Origin: Mercurialis annua
Taxonomy: Eukaryota; Streptophyta; Magnoliopsida; Malpighiales; Euphorbiaceae
DNA length: 64,000 nucleotides
Assembly (NCBI RefSeq): GCF_937616625.2
Contig: NC_065571.1
Location: forward strand, 22,952,201 to 23,016,200
Reading direction: 5' to 3'
Both the position numbers and the translations under genes were made by a program. This document shows, in pieces, positions 38,715 through 51,284 of the stretch. The notes below the pieces were generated by a model. The model was not told the origin of the DNA. It saw only the letters and a list, made by a program, of their open reading frames with translations, and ran no database searches. Every line of letters begins with the position of its first letter. Within the stretch, counting starts at the first letter, position 1.

Positions 38715-40528
38715 TGTGATATCCCGTATTTTTCCGTTTGGTTTCGGCGTTGTTCCGTCACCGTGTTGATCGTTTTTGGTGTTCGTTGGACTCCGTGTGT
38801 TCCATGTTATACCTTGAGTTTGGTCCGTCGTTGCCATTGGGCCTTATGCAAGTTTTTGCATTTTTATAGCTTTGTGCAGGGAGGCACGATGGAAGGCACG
38901 ATGGGTCCATCGCGCCTGCCATCGTGCCCTAGGTTTTTTCCATGCTGCTGAGGAAGGCACGATGGAAGGCACGATGGGTCCATAGCGCCTTGCATCGTGC
39001 CCTAGGCATTTTTTCCATTTTGCTGAGGAAGGCACGACGGAAGGCACGATGGGTCCATCGCACCTCCCGTCGTGCCCTTCTGTCAGATTTGATATTTTGA
39101 CCTATAAATAGACCCCTAACTCGACCTAACCTAATTTTTCACTTTTCTAAAACCCTAGAGCGGCCCTAGCATCTGAGATACTCTATTTTCCTTCATTCCC
39201 TTTGGTTTAATCATTCGGTAAGTGATTCGAATACTCCTTTCTTCGATTAATCAATTCCTTATCGCGTATATCGGCTCTTAACTTATTCGAACCTTTTTCC
39301 AGCGTATTGTGGATATTGATTTACTGTTTCCTTTCAATTGTTACGCCGATCTCGATTCATTACGGTATGTGTTGCAATCCTTTAAGTTTTTGCGTAGAGA
39401 TTCGCGTGCTAATTCGATAGATTGTGTTCTATTGTGTTGTACCTATGTTGTGGCTGATTTGATCTCTGAAACGCTTAGCCTAATCTGTAATAGGGTGTTT
39501 ACGATTGAATTATCATGCTATAACATTTAGATTTAAATGTTGATTATTGGGTTAAGGTGCTAGGTTGTTCGTATGATTATGGCGTGGTTAATTCGCTGTT
39601 TTGGCAATGTAAAAGAGGGCTGGAAATTCTTATTAAAGGCTAATCTTATGTGTTTGAATCAATGTTTCATCTTTTGGCATGCTTAGTAAATCATAAGATG
39701 ATTGGTTGGCTTGTAAATGCATGATTTCACCTCGTTTATGTGCCGAGTACATTGCAACGATATATTTGCTGTCCATAATCGTATTGGGGCTGTTATGTAT
39801 CGTTCTTGACATGATGGCATTGCGTTGTTTGCGTTAGACTCATTCGTGTTGATTATGCCTTAGTAGACAAGTTTATGCCATGATTTGATTATCGTTTCAA
39901 ATATGAGTTTAACGTTTAAATGGATGATTTAATCCTTTTTGGTTCATTTAAAAAAAGTTTAACATACTTATGTTGGTATGGTGTGATTTGCCGATTGTTG
40001 GCTAAACGATGGATTATGTTCTTATTTTTAAAAGACTATACTTTTCATTCAAGTAATTCAGAATGTAAACTTGGGTTTTATTTTGGTTTAACTTTGGGTT
40101 GGGTTTGACTATGGTCGCCCAACAAGTGGGAAGAAGTTTGGAAGTTTGGATAACTCGGCTGACTCACTGGTATGGATTTAAACTTGGGTTATTTAAAACT
40201 GTTTTCTGAATTATTCAAATTGTGTTTTGAAATGGAAACTTATATGGTTTGTATTCTATAACTTGGGTTCTGGTTTGGCTGCGCATGAAGCTTATGTGTT
40301 CGGTTATATGTTGGCTTGTTATTATATGTGCTAGTCCTACATGGTGTCTAGTACTTCCTAGAGTTAGGGTACGTTTTTGATTATTATTTATACCTTGTCT
40401 AGACTCGTCGACCGTTCGTGCTTCGGAGACGAAACAGGATTAGATTGCTTGCCAGGTTATCACGTGGATTAGCAAGCGGTGAGTTTATATCGCTATTTAC
40501 CGCTTTATTAAGTAAATTGTATTTTTGC

Positions 40529-40619
<91 letters not shown>

Positions 40620-41454
40620 CTATACAGCTTTCGAACTGTTTTCAACATTATGGATCTGAATTGGAACGGGCTACTCGATGGGCATCATCGAGACTGCGTG
40701 CGCACCAGTATATGATCATATGGTATTGAGGTAGGTTCGAGATACGTCTCGCCTTAGTAAGGGCGCCGGTGGAAGATACGTCTCCTGGGACTCACGTGTT
40801 TATTTGAGTGACAGTTGGGGATCGGTTATGGAGATACGTCTCACCGACACGACAACTAGATTTAGATATTTGTGGTTTAGGGTTTCAATACTTTTCCATA
40901 ATGATAAATTGCTTTATAAATGGTTTAAGGTTTTTAAAGGTTTTCACTTAATAAATGTAAATAGTTGTATGAACTCATCTCAGTATATCTGACCCCGTTG
41001 TTTTCCCAATTTTTCCCAGGGTTATGATTTGAGCGAGTCAACTGGTCTCCGATTCTTTATTTCCTCGGAGGTCTTACTTTATTTTATTAAAGTTATTGAA
41101 GTGATTTTACTCTTAGACCACAGTAGTAATTAGAAGTCTTACTTATTGTAGTACTTGTTGTCAGATTAACTCAATTGAATTATTTGTTGATTGGTATTAA
41201 TATATTAACTTTGGTTATTTAATATTTATGCCGTGTTAGAGACTCGGAGTTGACCAAGCCTTTATTATTTATATGTCGTACATATAAACTGCTATAATAG
41301 GTTGGAGTCTCGGTTGCCCCCGAGCATGTGGTTTTATGCAGGTACAATGTTTTAAATGATTAATGTATGTTATCCGCAAGGCTTGCTACGAGTTTCGGTA
41401 CAACAATACCCATACCCTAGCGCCGGTCGCGATTCATGAAAATGGGTCGTGACA
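38715..41454 (+). repeat. 3' LTR of the complete LARD-like element
   Basis: 2,740 bp from TGTGATATCCCGTATTT to GGGTCGTGACA. It is nearly identical to the 5' LTR, and almost all of the 75-bp length difference is the TA repeat at 40532-40617. The TATA box (CTATAAATAG) is at 39102-39111 and the palindromic array at 38881-39076. Confidence 0.92.
40532..40617. repeat. (TA)n microsatellite, about 43 units
   Basis: An uninterrupted TA run in the 3' LTR; the matching site in the 5' LTR (33138-33155) has only about nine units. The two were equal at insertion, so the difference arose afterwards or is an assembly artefact. Confidence 0.95.
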
Positions 41455-42526
41455 GTAACGTTTGTAAACGTTCGGCTTAAATCGCTAAAAAGATGAAACG
41501 TTTGGATTTGTTTCGTAACGTTTGTAAACGTTTGGCTTAAATTGCTAAAAATGTGAAACGCCTGGATTTGTTTCGTAACGTTTGTAAACGTTTTCCTTAA
41601 ATATCTAAGAAGGTGAAACGCTTGGATTTATTTTGTAATGTTTGTAAACATTTGGCTTAAATTGCTAAACAGGCGAAATGCTTGGTTTTGTTTCGTAACG
41701 TTTGTAAACGTTTGGATCGCCCAAAATGTGAAATGTTTGAATTTGTTACGTAATGTTTTAAACGTTTTGTTTTGTTTCGTAAAGTTTGTAAATGTTTATA
41801 ACGTTTGGCATAAATCGCTAAAAAAGAAAACTTTTGTATTTGTTTCGTAATGTCTGTAAACGTTTGGCTTAAATCGCTGAAAAGGTGAAACATTTGGATT
41901 TCTTTTTTAACGTTTGTAAACGTTTGGCTAAAATCGCTAAAATGGTTAAACGTTTGTATTTGTTTATTAACGTTTGTAAACGTTTGTCTTAAATCGCTAA
42001 AAAGGGGAAACGTTTGGATTTGCTTCGTAACGTTTGTAAATGTTTGCCTTAAATCGCTAAAAAGGTGAAACGTTTGAATTTGTTTCGTAACGTTTGTAAA
42101 CGTTTGGCTTAAATTCCTAAAAAGCTGAAATGCTTGGATTTGTCTCGTAACATTTGTAAACATTTGGCTTAAATTGCTAAAAAGGTGAAACACTTGGATT
42201 TGTTTCGTTAAGTTTGTAAACGTTTTGTTTAAATTTCTAAAAAGGTGAAAAATTTGGATTTGTTTCGTAACTTTTGCAAACATTTGGATTTGTTTCTTAC
42301 GTTTGTAAACGTTTTACTTAAATAGGTGAAATGTTCAGATTTTTTTCGTAACGTTTGTTAATAGTTGGCTTAAATTGCTAAAAAGGTGAAACACTTGGAT
42401 TTGTTTTGAAACATTTATAAACGTTTGGTTAAATCGCTAAAAAGGTGAAACACTTGGATTTGTTTCGTAACGTTTGTAAACGTTTGGCTTAAATCGCTAA
42501 AAAGGTGAAACGCTTGGATTTCTTTC
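41455..42526 (-). repeat. 60-bp satellite, - orientation
   Basis: About 18 monomers between two retroelements, beginning with the GTAAC duplication. Some monomers near 41700-41830 and 42290-42330 are shortened. The end, CTTTC at 42522-42526, is the left target copy of the solo LTR. Confidence 0.95.
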
Positions 42527-44036
42527 TGTAATACCCCAAAATATTTTAAGATAACTACGTCGTGCCACGTGTCGAGATTTCCGATAAATTAAATTAAGGA
42601 GAATTTAATTTAATTATATCGGGAATTTAGAATAAATTTTAATAAGTCAATTAGCGGGATTTGAGGATTTGACTTCAGAAATTAATATAAAATAAATTAT
42701 AAATCCGATAACGATAATTATTTCGCCAAAGTCCGCAAAATAATATATATTATTAGTGGTAAAAGTTTCGAGTCGATCGAAGATCGTTTAAAATTTGGAC
42801 GCGAATAGGTTTTGGACTCAATTGAAACTTTTAAAAAGTTTGAAGGACCAAAGTGCAAATTAGCCGTTTATATATATGAAATAAGAAATGAAGAAGAGTC
42901 CAGAACCCTTTCCTTCATCAGATCAACGTTTTCTTTCTCTCTCGCTTCGTTCTCGACGGTTCGTCGCGCGGTTTCTGTTTCTCGTCCGTTTCCGACGTTC
43001 TATAACTCAAAACGATCATATTCCAGAGGTGAATCACGGTAAGCTTGACCTTTTACCGTATAAACGGATATATTTTGCGTTATATCAATTCAAAGTATTA
43101 GGCTAGAAACGAATATACCGTTTTAATCGATATTAGAATTGAATTATAGCATTTTGAGCCTAGATTATGTGTTATACGTGTGTTAGGAGCGTTTTTGGGT
43201 CGAAAGCACGTCGGAAAATCCGGAAATTGATTTTTGGGTCGGGGTGTGCGGCACGCCCGTGAGGCATGCGTGCGCCCGCATATGCGGGGCGTGCGTCCGT
43301 AAACCGCACATCGAGGCGTGCGTCCGCAGTCCGCACAAGTCGGCGGCTCGCCCGCAAAGAAAATTCGCCGATCGATCTATTTTGAGAAAAATTTGCCGTA
43401 CACATATATCGAGATTTGAAATCAATTGGTATTCGATTAATTATCGAATAGTTTGAGACGTTAACCTAATGAGGTTAAACGAGAATCGATTTTAAAGTAA
43501 TATTCAATCCGTAAACGAGTTAGATGCCGTTTATCGGGATAATTACGTGAGAAGCACGACGGTTAATAAAAGTTCAGTGTGTCGAGTCTCGAGTCTAGAG
43601 TCAATCTTAGAATAGGATTCTAATACAAGTCAAATGTTTTAAAATTTGTTTTAGATCCGGCGAGGCAAGAAGCAGCTGGACCAGTAGTTCGGGAAGCTTG
43701 ACGTTTCTAAACTCCGACGTATTGTTGGATAAGCGTTTTCTGTGAGTTTATACGATTTTCTTTTAAAGTATTTATTCAAGCAATTATTCTATATTGCTTT
43801 ATGTTTGAATTGCATGTTTTATATGCGAAATTTTTTATATGAATTGCGCATACGCTTGATTTGAAACCAGTATTGATCCGATGAAACGTGCTACCTGTTG
43901 AGCGGCAATAGGACTGTGTGATCACCAGTTTTGATTTGATACAGCTGTGAGCTGATTATGATTATGAAATTTGAGATTTGAGGTATAATTCGATACGAGT
44001 GAGCACTCGGTTACGGTGTAACCTGGAGTCCCTGTA
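42527..44036 (+). mobile_element. Solo LTR of the second gypsy family, left part
   Basis: It starts TGTAATACCCCAAAATATTT and continues as the homologue of the fragment at 25139-25883. The rest lies at 61296-61911 beyond a 17.25-kb insertion. There is no primer site, polypurine tract or internal DNA, and the outer flanks (CTTTC at 42522, GTTTC at 61912) are a target duplication with one mismatch, so it is a solo LTR of about 2.1 kb. A candidate TATA box (TTTATATATATGAA) is at 42867. A GC-rich island with repeated GCGTGCGTCCG lies at 43225-43365. Confidence 0.85.
43225..43365. repeat. GC-rich island with short repeats in the solo LTR
   Basis: About 140 bp of strongly GC-rich DNA in an AT-rich region. 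GCGTGCGTCCG occurs at about 43289 and 43316, and CCGCAC recurs after each. Predicted to fold; equivalent in kind to the palindromic arrays in the LARD-like LTRs, but downstream of the likely TATA box. Confidence 0.7.
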
Positions 44037-46730
44037 TGTCACGACCCAATTTCATGGATCGCGACCGGCGCTAGGGTATGGGTATGGTCGTACCAAAACC
44101 CGTAGCAAGCCTCGCGGATAACCTTAAATACAAATAAACCTGCAAGAAAATCAATGCTCGGGGGCAACCGAGACTCCAACCTAAGTCTAGCAGTTTATAT
44201 AACAACTTAAATAATAACTTAAATATCTGAAATACTCGGCTAAAACCCGAGACTCAACAGCCTTCCTTATATATAACGATATAAACCAAAGTATAACATG
44301 CCAAGGTTAATAACAAAACAATCGGACCAATCCGACAACTAACATAAGATATCCATAACAAATAAACTAGCTCTAATGCGGTCTACGAGTTTAAAACAGT
44401 TGACTAGTTTAAACAACATAAAAACCTCCGAGGAATCAAAGAATCGCAGATCGACCAACTCTCTCAAATCATAACCCTGGAAAAATTTGGAAAACAACGG
44501 GGTCAGATATACTGAGATGAGTTCATAATGCTATTTACATTTATTAAGTTTAAAACCCTTAAAACCAAATCCTTTTAATACTTATATACTTATATACTTC
44601 ATTATGGAATACAGTATTGAAATGAAATTCCAAAGTATATATATATCCCAAAGTATAATCCAAAGTAGGCCAGACATTGGTCAGCCAATCCCAAAGTACT
44701 TACCGGTGCACGCAGTCTCGATACAAGCCTATCGAGTAGCTCGTTTCAATCCAGATCCATAATCCTTAAAACAGTTCGCAAACAGTTGTAATACTAATAA
44801 TTTGCGGTACTTAATAAAGCGGTAAATAACACTACAAACTCACTGCTTGCTTATCCATGTGATAATCTTGGCAAACAGCTAACCCTGCGTAGACTCCGAA
44901 GCACGAGCAGTCGGCGAGTCTAAAACAAGGTATAAGTTAAAAGCACATCAACCCCTAACTCTAAGAATACTAGACACCACATAGGACTAGTATCTCAAAC
45001 AACAGCCAAGGTACAAGCCAAAGTAAATGCCACAGCATAGCATTCATACATATACAATCCATATACAAAGTAATACCAAAGTATACAAACAAGTTAAGCA
45101 TAATTGAGTTCCCCTTTGAAAACATAATCCGGAAGCTTATATAACTTGAAAACCTTAAAACCAAGTGAAATCCCAAAGTAGTGAATTAGCCTTCAAGCTT
45201 AATCTCACATGTCGGACGACCCAAGTCTATCCCGACCCAAAGATACCAAAGTAAACCAAAGTATGAATCCGGAACCTTTAAATCAAAACATTGCTCATTT
45301 GAAAATATGGAACTCAACCTACCTTAACAACAGAGATGCACATTTACAACAAACCCAAAGCTAGCCACACTTGGCCAAAACACCCAAAGAAGACACAAGC
45401 GTGTCACAACACTTAAATAGGTTCTAAATATGCATATGAGTTCATCAACTCAGATCTGAAAATAGAGAAGCCAAATCAACCATTTACATGGCATAATAAT
45501 TCCACCTTACATATTAACAACTTGAAATCAAGCCAATGATATTTAAACAATGTCAACATGTTACAAACATCTAGAACATCCTTAGAATCACTTATGGGCA
45601 GCCACTTATGTCTTGAACAACAATCAAGTCAAAACAAGTTGAATACATGCATTACGAATCCAAAAACCAACCTTAAATCTATTAAAATTAGCCCAAACAA
45701 CATCAACTTGAATTCATTAACTTATAACAGCCCTAAGTATGGATTTCCAGCAGTATAAGATCAACCAAAACAGTAATCAAACATGACGAGATCGTACCAA
45801 GGACCTAGCATTCAATTCCATCAATCTATAATATAACTCTAGAGTGTATTTCAATCACAACACATACTAGAATAATCCTAACATACAACTCAGATTTAAC
45901 ATAATGAAAACATTAGGTAATCATAATAACAACACACCAACGAATCTAGAACGCGATAAATACGATATGGCGCAAGAATGGTACATACCCGATGTGAGAC
46001 AATGGAATGAATCAAAGAACAAATGAGATCATATTAGAGGTGATTTTAAATTACCTTAGTCGTTGGAAATCAGAGATAAACAAGTAAGGAATCGATTAAA
46101 AAGAAAGGAACATGAATGAACCACGAACGAAGTGTGAGAATTACTTACCAAGCGTTAAAATTGAGAGGAAAGGAAACCAAGGATCAATCTCATAGTGTTT
46201 TTATGATTTGGGTTTGGCTAGGGTTTTTAAAACGTGAATGAGAGCGTTTAAAATCAGAAAAGGGGTCTATTTATAAGCTCCGAATCAAAGTTACAGGTGA
46301 GGGTGCGATGGGAGGCGCGATGCGAGGCGCGTTCGTCCCATTGCGCCTTCACAGGCGCAGACAAATAGCCTGGGGCGCGTTGCGAGGCGCGATGGGCCAT
46401 CGCGCCCTCCAACGCGCCTCAAATTTTGATCCAATGGTCAGCTCTGTCTCTTGCACAACATATCCAAAGATGAGCTCGATCCAACGGTTAAATTGGGAGT
46501 TATGGATGTTTTATCACAACATGTCAGATTCAAAAGGCATACGAACAAATCATCGATTATAATCCGGATACAAATCAATTTCTATCAAAAACCCACACGA
46601 AACATGTGACGCATATAAGATACAAATCAAACCCCAAAGTAAATGTTACACTTGCTATTTCCACCATAAATGATCTGGAACCAAGTCGGAAACACGACGA
46701 AACCATGACGGAAAAACACGGGATATTACA
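44037..46730 (-). repeat. Left (3') LTR of the tandem array
   Basis: 2,694 bp; minus strand TGTAATATCCCGTG to GGGTCGTGACA. Compared with the other two LTRs it lacks about 36 bp near 44667, between CCAAAGTA motifs. The TATA box (CTTATAAATAGA, minus) is at 46266-46276. The GC-rich palindromic array is at 46300-46430. Confidence 0.9.
46266..46430 (-). promoter_or_regulatory. LTR promoter: TATA box with upstream palindromic GC array
   Basis: Minus-strand TATA at 46266-46276. Upstream of it (46300-46430) are repeats built on GGCGCGATG, GCGAGGCGCG and GGGCCATCGCGCC. Equivalent promoters are at 53551-53705 and 60837-60981. The right-hand one has lost part of the first repeat. Confidence 0.7.
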
Positions 46731-48831
46731 ATCTCCCCAACTTATATAAAATTCGTCCTCGAATTTAAAACAACAAAACTAAGCACAAACACATATAAAC
46801 GCACCAAAGTAAATCACATAACATATACCCAATGTACTAACATAACATCGAATATACGAAGCAACGCTAAACCCAATGTAACCAAGAATGAAAGATAATA
46901 ATTCTACATAACGGACTTTGTTCCCTAAGTATATTCCCCAACTATAACCGAAAATAATAATAATTGAAACCATAGGAATACCTCCACTAATCACTATACG
47001 CACTTGCGTAACCGGAACACGAAAGTTGTAACTCGAATGATAACTCAAATCACCCCTTACATAAAACAACAACGCAAATATTCACACCGCGCAGGCGCAA
47101 AATTTAAAACTTAACAGTTCAGAGCTCCAAACTATTATTTGATTAAACAAAAAAAAACTTCCAAGATTATTCAACAATAAACATTAAGCATCTCACAAGG
47201 GCGGTTACCAAAAGTCGCTCGAGTTCCAATAGCTATCATAACAACCTTAACAAGGTGCAAGGACAAGCCCGAAACTCAAATCGTAATTCTTATAATACAA
47301 AAATCTAACTCTTCAAATGGAAACCTTGAATCCCCATTAATAACATCATGCAACCCTCGCCACCTACTTAGCATCTCTACACTTATCATCTCATATCGAA
47401 GCATATAATTAACTCGTTACATCAAACGAACGATCTAGTCCATAAACAATTAGATAAAGTTCTTGCCAAATTATATATTAGCCAACTTAAACATCAAGAG
47501 AATCGAGCTGTACACCCGAAAAGGACTAAGCTCGACAAGACCATCAACCTTAACGAATCCAAAAACACGTACGCACATACTGACATTCCAAAGGATATAT
47601 CACTTTAACTAATGATAAAAAAATCTCCAAGATACATACAAATCGACTCATTCAAAAAGATTCTTCCACTCATACCATAAGAAAGCATACAGTCCGAAGT
47701 TACCCAAGGTAATTGACCACCCACTTACATCCTAACTATATTTCATAGACTTAATTTTTATTTCACACACAAAAGGTTCAATATCTGAATAAAGCGATAT
47801 CCAAACTTTCAAAAATAGCAATTCACAATTAACAATATCGACCAACCAACCTTTATTGTCAAAACCCACTCATCACGATCCTCGAATCTGCTAACTCATA
47901 AATCCGAAACAAACTCAAATTATCAAATCAATTCACCAAATGTAACTGTAACCTTATATTCAAGAGATCACCTAGATCAAATCCACTAGTACTCGGGTCA
48001 TTTATGCTCAAAATCACATTTATAGGAAAATAAAATTTCCAAAATACAAAATATTATATATTAATATAATCCACCTCTTCATAAAAGACATTAACCTCTT
48101 AAATTTCATTTCGTTTCCAAACTGAAAATAAATAATCTGTTAGGAAAAACCTCCAGTTTCATAATGCATCAAAATACTAAAATACTTTCTTTTTGAATTC
48201 GTAATTTAAACCTTACCTTTTTAAATAAATTTACAATGTTATGAAATCGTTTAGCTGACAAAATTTTATTATCCTCTTTAAAATTAAATTATCCTTTTTA
48301 AAATTAACCTTGATAAAATATCCTCACTTTCTCAAAAAGGAAAAATCTTGCAAATAAGCATCCCTTCGTTTACAAAAAAATAATTATATTGATATAGCAA
48401 AACTTTTTGGACACAATTCGAATCTGTAAAAGACAAAATTTCTTTTAAAATTTTAAGTGTAAACACACATGTGGAGCATAACCAAATTACTCAATCCAAC
48501 AACCCTCAAAGCATAAATTGGAAGCTAACACGTAAGCCTTCCGAACCGATCTCAAAATCCTATCATACTTATAACAAAAATAACTCAAGTGCAATCATAT
48601 ATTCATTCTTACTCCCTACGAAGCCCAAAATTTCTGATATTACAGACCAATCACTCCTGACATATGCGTCCTCAATTCACCACCATCATCATAGAGTATT
48701 TGTCTAGCTACTTTTCGGTAAAATTTCAAACCATTTTAAATCTATCAATTTTATAAATAAATTTATCCCAAGGTGACTCGCGAGTTCTTTTTAAAACATT
48801 TTTCTCAAAAACACTTTATTGCAAAAATCCA

Positions 48832-49156
48832 CTTTACATAATTGTGCGCCAGGGTGATGACACCTCTCATCCCCAAAGAGTTGCATCCAACTCTAATCAT
48901 TTCTATGCACGTGATGCATGTACTATTATGCATGTATCAATTTTTAATTTCTCTTTTATTTAGTGAACATACTAAGTGCTCAATGCAATTTCCTATTCGT
49001 GATATTCAAAATGCATGTGCATGATATGTCTAGCCACAATTACGTGATAAAAATATTTCAAACACTTTAACTAATCAACATTTGAAATCAATTTCTCGAT
49101 AAAACATTTGCTAGACATTACACTTTGTGAGACATGCACTCGATAACCTCAAACTA
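48832..49156 (-). other. Conserved non-coding block, first internal copy
   Basis: Minus strand reads GAGTGCATGTCTCACAAAGT, then GGATGCAACTCTTTGGGGAT and GGTGTCATCACCCTGGCGC, in the same order as 35979-36290 on the plus strand. Confidence 0.65.
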
Positions 49157-50825
49157 TTCCTCTAACTCCATACTTACAATCTACCAAGTCATACGATACC
49201 ACAATAACAAATCAAAACGATAACTCCACTAAAATTCATAAGTATAAAATAATATTCTATAAAACTCCAAACAAATCGAAACTTAAGTCAAGGAAAACAA
49301 TATATCACATACGTTTCTACAACACTTACCACCCGTTTCCGCATTTACATCGATCAACCCTGAAGAAAAACACTAGTGTATTAATACACTGATATATCTC
49401 CTCGAGTTAGAATTTCCAATATCCTTATATAGGATAAACATAAACCACCAACCATTCCAAGGAAATAATTCCATCAATCTCCTCGATATCAGAATTCAAA
49501 GATCTCGATCCACAAACAAAACACCAAACCCAGCGTCACCCAAACCGAAACTAAAGCAAAACAGGGTCTAAACGAAGGTTCGACTCACTATCAAACCAGA
49601 CATCAAGGTAAGCCAAAAAGAACCGCGTGAAATAATTTACCTCACGTGCTTCTCCGCACGAAGAGACAAAACAAAAACAATCAACATAGTCCAACCAAAC
49701 TTGCGAGGTATACAAATTAAATTAAAATTAAAAGATTGTGATTTCTATAAATCATAAACCACCCAAGCATGCCATTAACCACAATTAACCCAACGTACTT
49801 AAAAGATAAAATTAAGACATGCTGCAACCAACTTTGAATTTTCGTAACAAAATCACCCTGTAATATATAACTTTTCAAGAGTACGCTTCAAAATTCATTA
49901 TTGAAATTAAAGTCAACCATAAAACTTCCAAATTTGTAATTGATCCCCACAGTTAAAACAATCTCGATTATCCGGAAATTTTTTTCTTATAATTCAATTG
50001 CTTTAAAAATAATTCTCAAAGTATCTCAATCATAAACCATTGAGTTAGCCGAGTCATTACAACTACCAAGCTCAACTCCTAAACTTGGGTGACCCAAGTC
50101 AAATCCAAACAACCTTTTGTAAAACGCATTCAAAACATTTGTAAATCCGAAAAAATGCCCTTAAATAAAATCTCAATCTTTTCTCAAAAATAGGAGCTCA
50201 ACGTAATCCAAGCATCAAACAGCAATTCAAAAATTTAAGTGAGAAAACCCTTTATCACAAACAACCATTCCGAGAAACAAATACTCTCGCCAAACATAAT
50301 ATACCAAAACATATAACCAAAGACACCTCCAATGTACACAAACCAAAACATGGTAAGACCATTGAAGTCATAATAAATTATCAAGGTCATATTCCATCAT
50401 TTAAATAATATTACTTTGAAAATAATCGTTGGTCAACCCAATCCAACTGTAAAATTCTGATATATGAGAAACTCCATTTACCGGCAAATTATCCAAAATC
50501 AAACTTTTAAAGTATTATGACTAGGCCGCTCATCCGGTTCTCGTGTCAAAACACTAATCAAATTAAAATAATTTTCTCAATAAAACCATAATACCAACGT
50601 GTAGTCAAACAACGTATAGCCACAAAACATGCTTAATAATTTAATCACCAAATATCCTTTAAAAGCAAAACAAGGCCAACGCCTAATGTATCCTCTTATG
50701 TGCCGACATATATGGCAACCAACAAATACGGCCCAACCCAAAGTGTACTCACCAAAAAGGTAAGAGCATCCAATATAATTATAATCATCCAATCATGAAC
50801 ACCAACAAGTAATCACCCAAGGTAA

Positions 50826-51030
50826 ATACCGTATAAGGCACAAGAGCCAATAAAACACAACCCGAAATAAATATCATATAAGGCACAACAGCCAACAAAA
50901 CAACAACCGAAGTAAATATCATATAAGGCACAACAGCCAACAAAGCATCACCCGAAGTAAACACCATATAAGGCACAACAGGCCACAAAACATCACCCAA
51001 AGTATATCTCATATATGGCTTAACAGCCAA
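50826..51030 (-). repeat. 45-bp minisatellite near the primer site
   Basis: Four to five tandem units built on ATATAAGGCACAACAGCCAA plus a variable CCGAAGTAAA part. The unit is a multiple of three, so it extends an open frame (15-residue repeats such as LLAVVPYMIFTS). The same array is at 58111-58315 in the second internal copy. It is absent at the matching place in the plus-strand relative. Confidence 0.85.
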
Positions 51031-51268
51031 CAAACCACCCAATATTGCATAAGCAATAAACAATCCAAAGTAAAGCATCAGCAACACATAAGACCGACAC
51101 TCAACATTACTATAGATGAAGATAGAAAGTTTTGAAAACAAAAGATGACGTTTCAAAAGACAAGACTTGAATCCTAATTCCGCATTAGATCTTATGACAC
51201 AACAACAACTTAACATGCCTTACAGCAATAAGCACATAACATACAAATGGCCTTGGTTTGAAACCAAA

Positions 51269-51280
51269 GCTCTGATACCA
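51269..51280 (-). promoter_or_regulatory. Primer binding site, first internal copy
   Basis: Minus strand TGGTATCAGAGC four bases from the LTR end, followed by the palindrome TTGGTTTCAAACCAA at 51253-51267. Confidence 0.92.
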
Positions 51281-51284
51281 ACTT

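Larger units (their letters stand above)
31325..41454 (+). mobile_element. Complete non-autonomous LTR retrotransposon, LARD-like (Ty3/gypsy type)
   Basis: A complete element of 10,130 bp: 5' LTR 31325-33989, internal region 33990-38714, 3' LTR 38715-41454, with a perfect 5-bp duplication GTAAC at 31320-31324 and 41455-41459. It has a tRNA-Met primer site and a polypurine tract, so it keeps the cis signals for reverse transcription. The 4.7-kb internal region has no gag, protease, polymerase or integrase frame. Long LTRs with a long non-coding interior match the description of LARDs, which rely on enzymes from an autonomous relative. The LTR ends and primer site resemble Tekay/Del-type chromoviruses, but without coding sequence the lineage is inferred. 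By eye the LTRs differ at about 1-2% of sites apart from a TA repeat, which indicates a fairly recent insertion. Confidence 0.93.
46731..51284 (-). mobile_element. First internal region of the tandem array, non-coding
   Basis: The polypurine tract (minus strand AGTTGGGGAGAT) is at 46731-46742 and the primer site at 51269-51280. Conserved family blocks are at 48832-48920, 49110-49156, 49371-49396 and 51125-51185. A 45-bp minisatellite is at 50826-51030. Open frames of 97 codons (46779-47072) and 143 codons (50785-51216) have no recognised similarity; the second is partly made by the minisatellite. Confidence 0.88.

Noticed and set aside
43172..43456. Overlapping frames of 70-80 codons on both strands
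   Set aside because: They follow from the GC-rich island of the solo LTR, where stop codons are rare in every frame.
46779..47072. 97-codon minus-strand frame repeated at 54064-54357
   Set aside because: Non-coding interior of the LARD-like element; duplication is through the tandem array, with no recognised domain and no counterpart in the plus-strand relative.
50785..51216. 143-codon frame with hydrophobic repeats, present twice (also 58070-58501)
   Set aside because: Made mostly by a 45-bp minisatellite. The two copies are recent duplicates, so their similarity is no evidence of selection, and the plus-strand relative lacks most of it. Only the short AELGF...LLFS part is shared.
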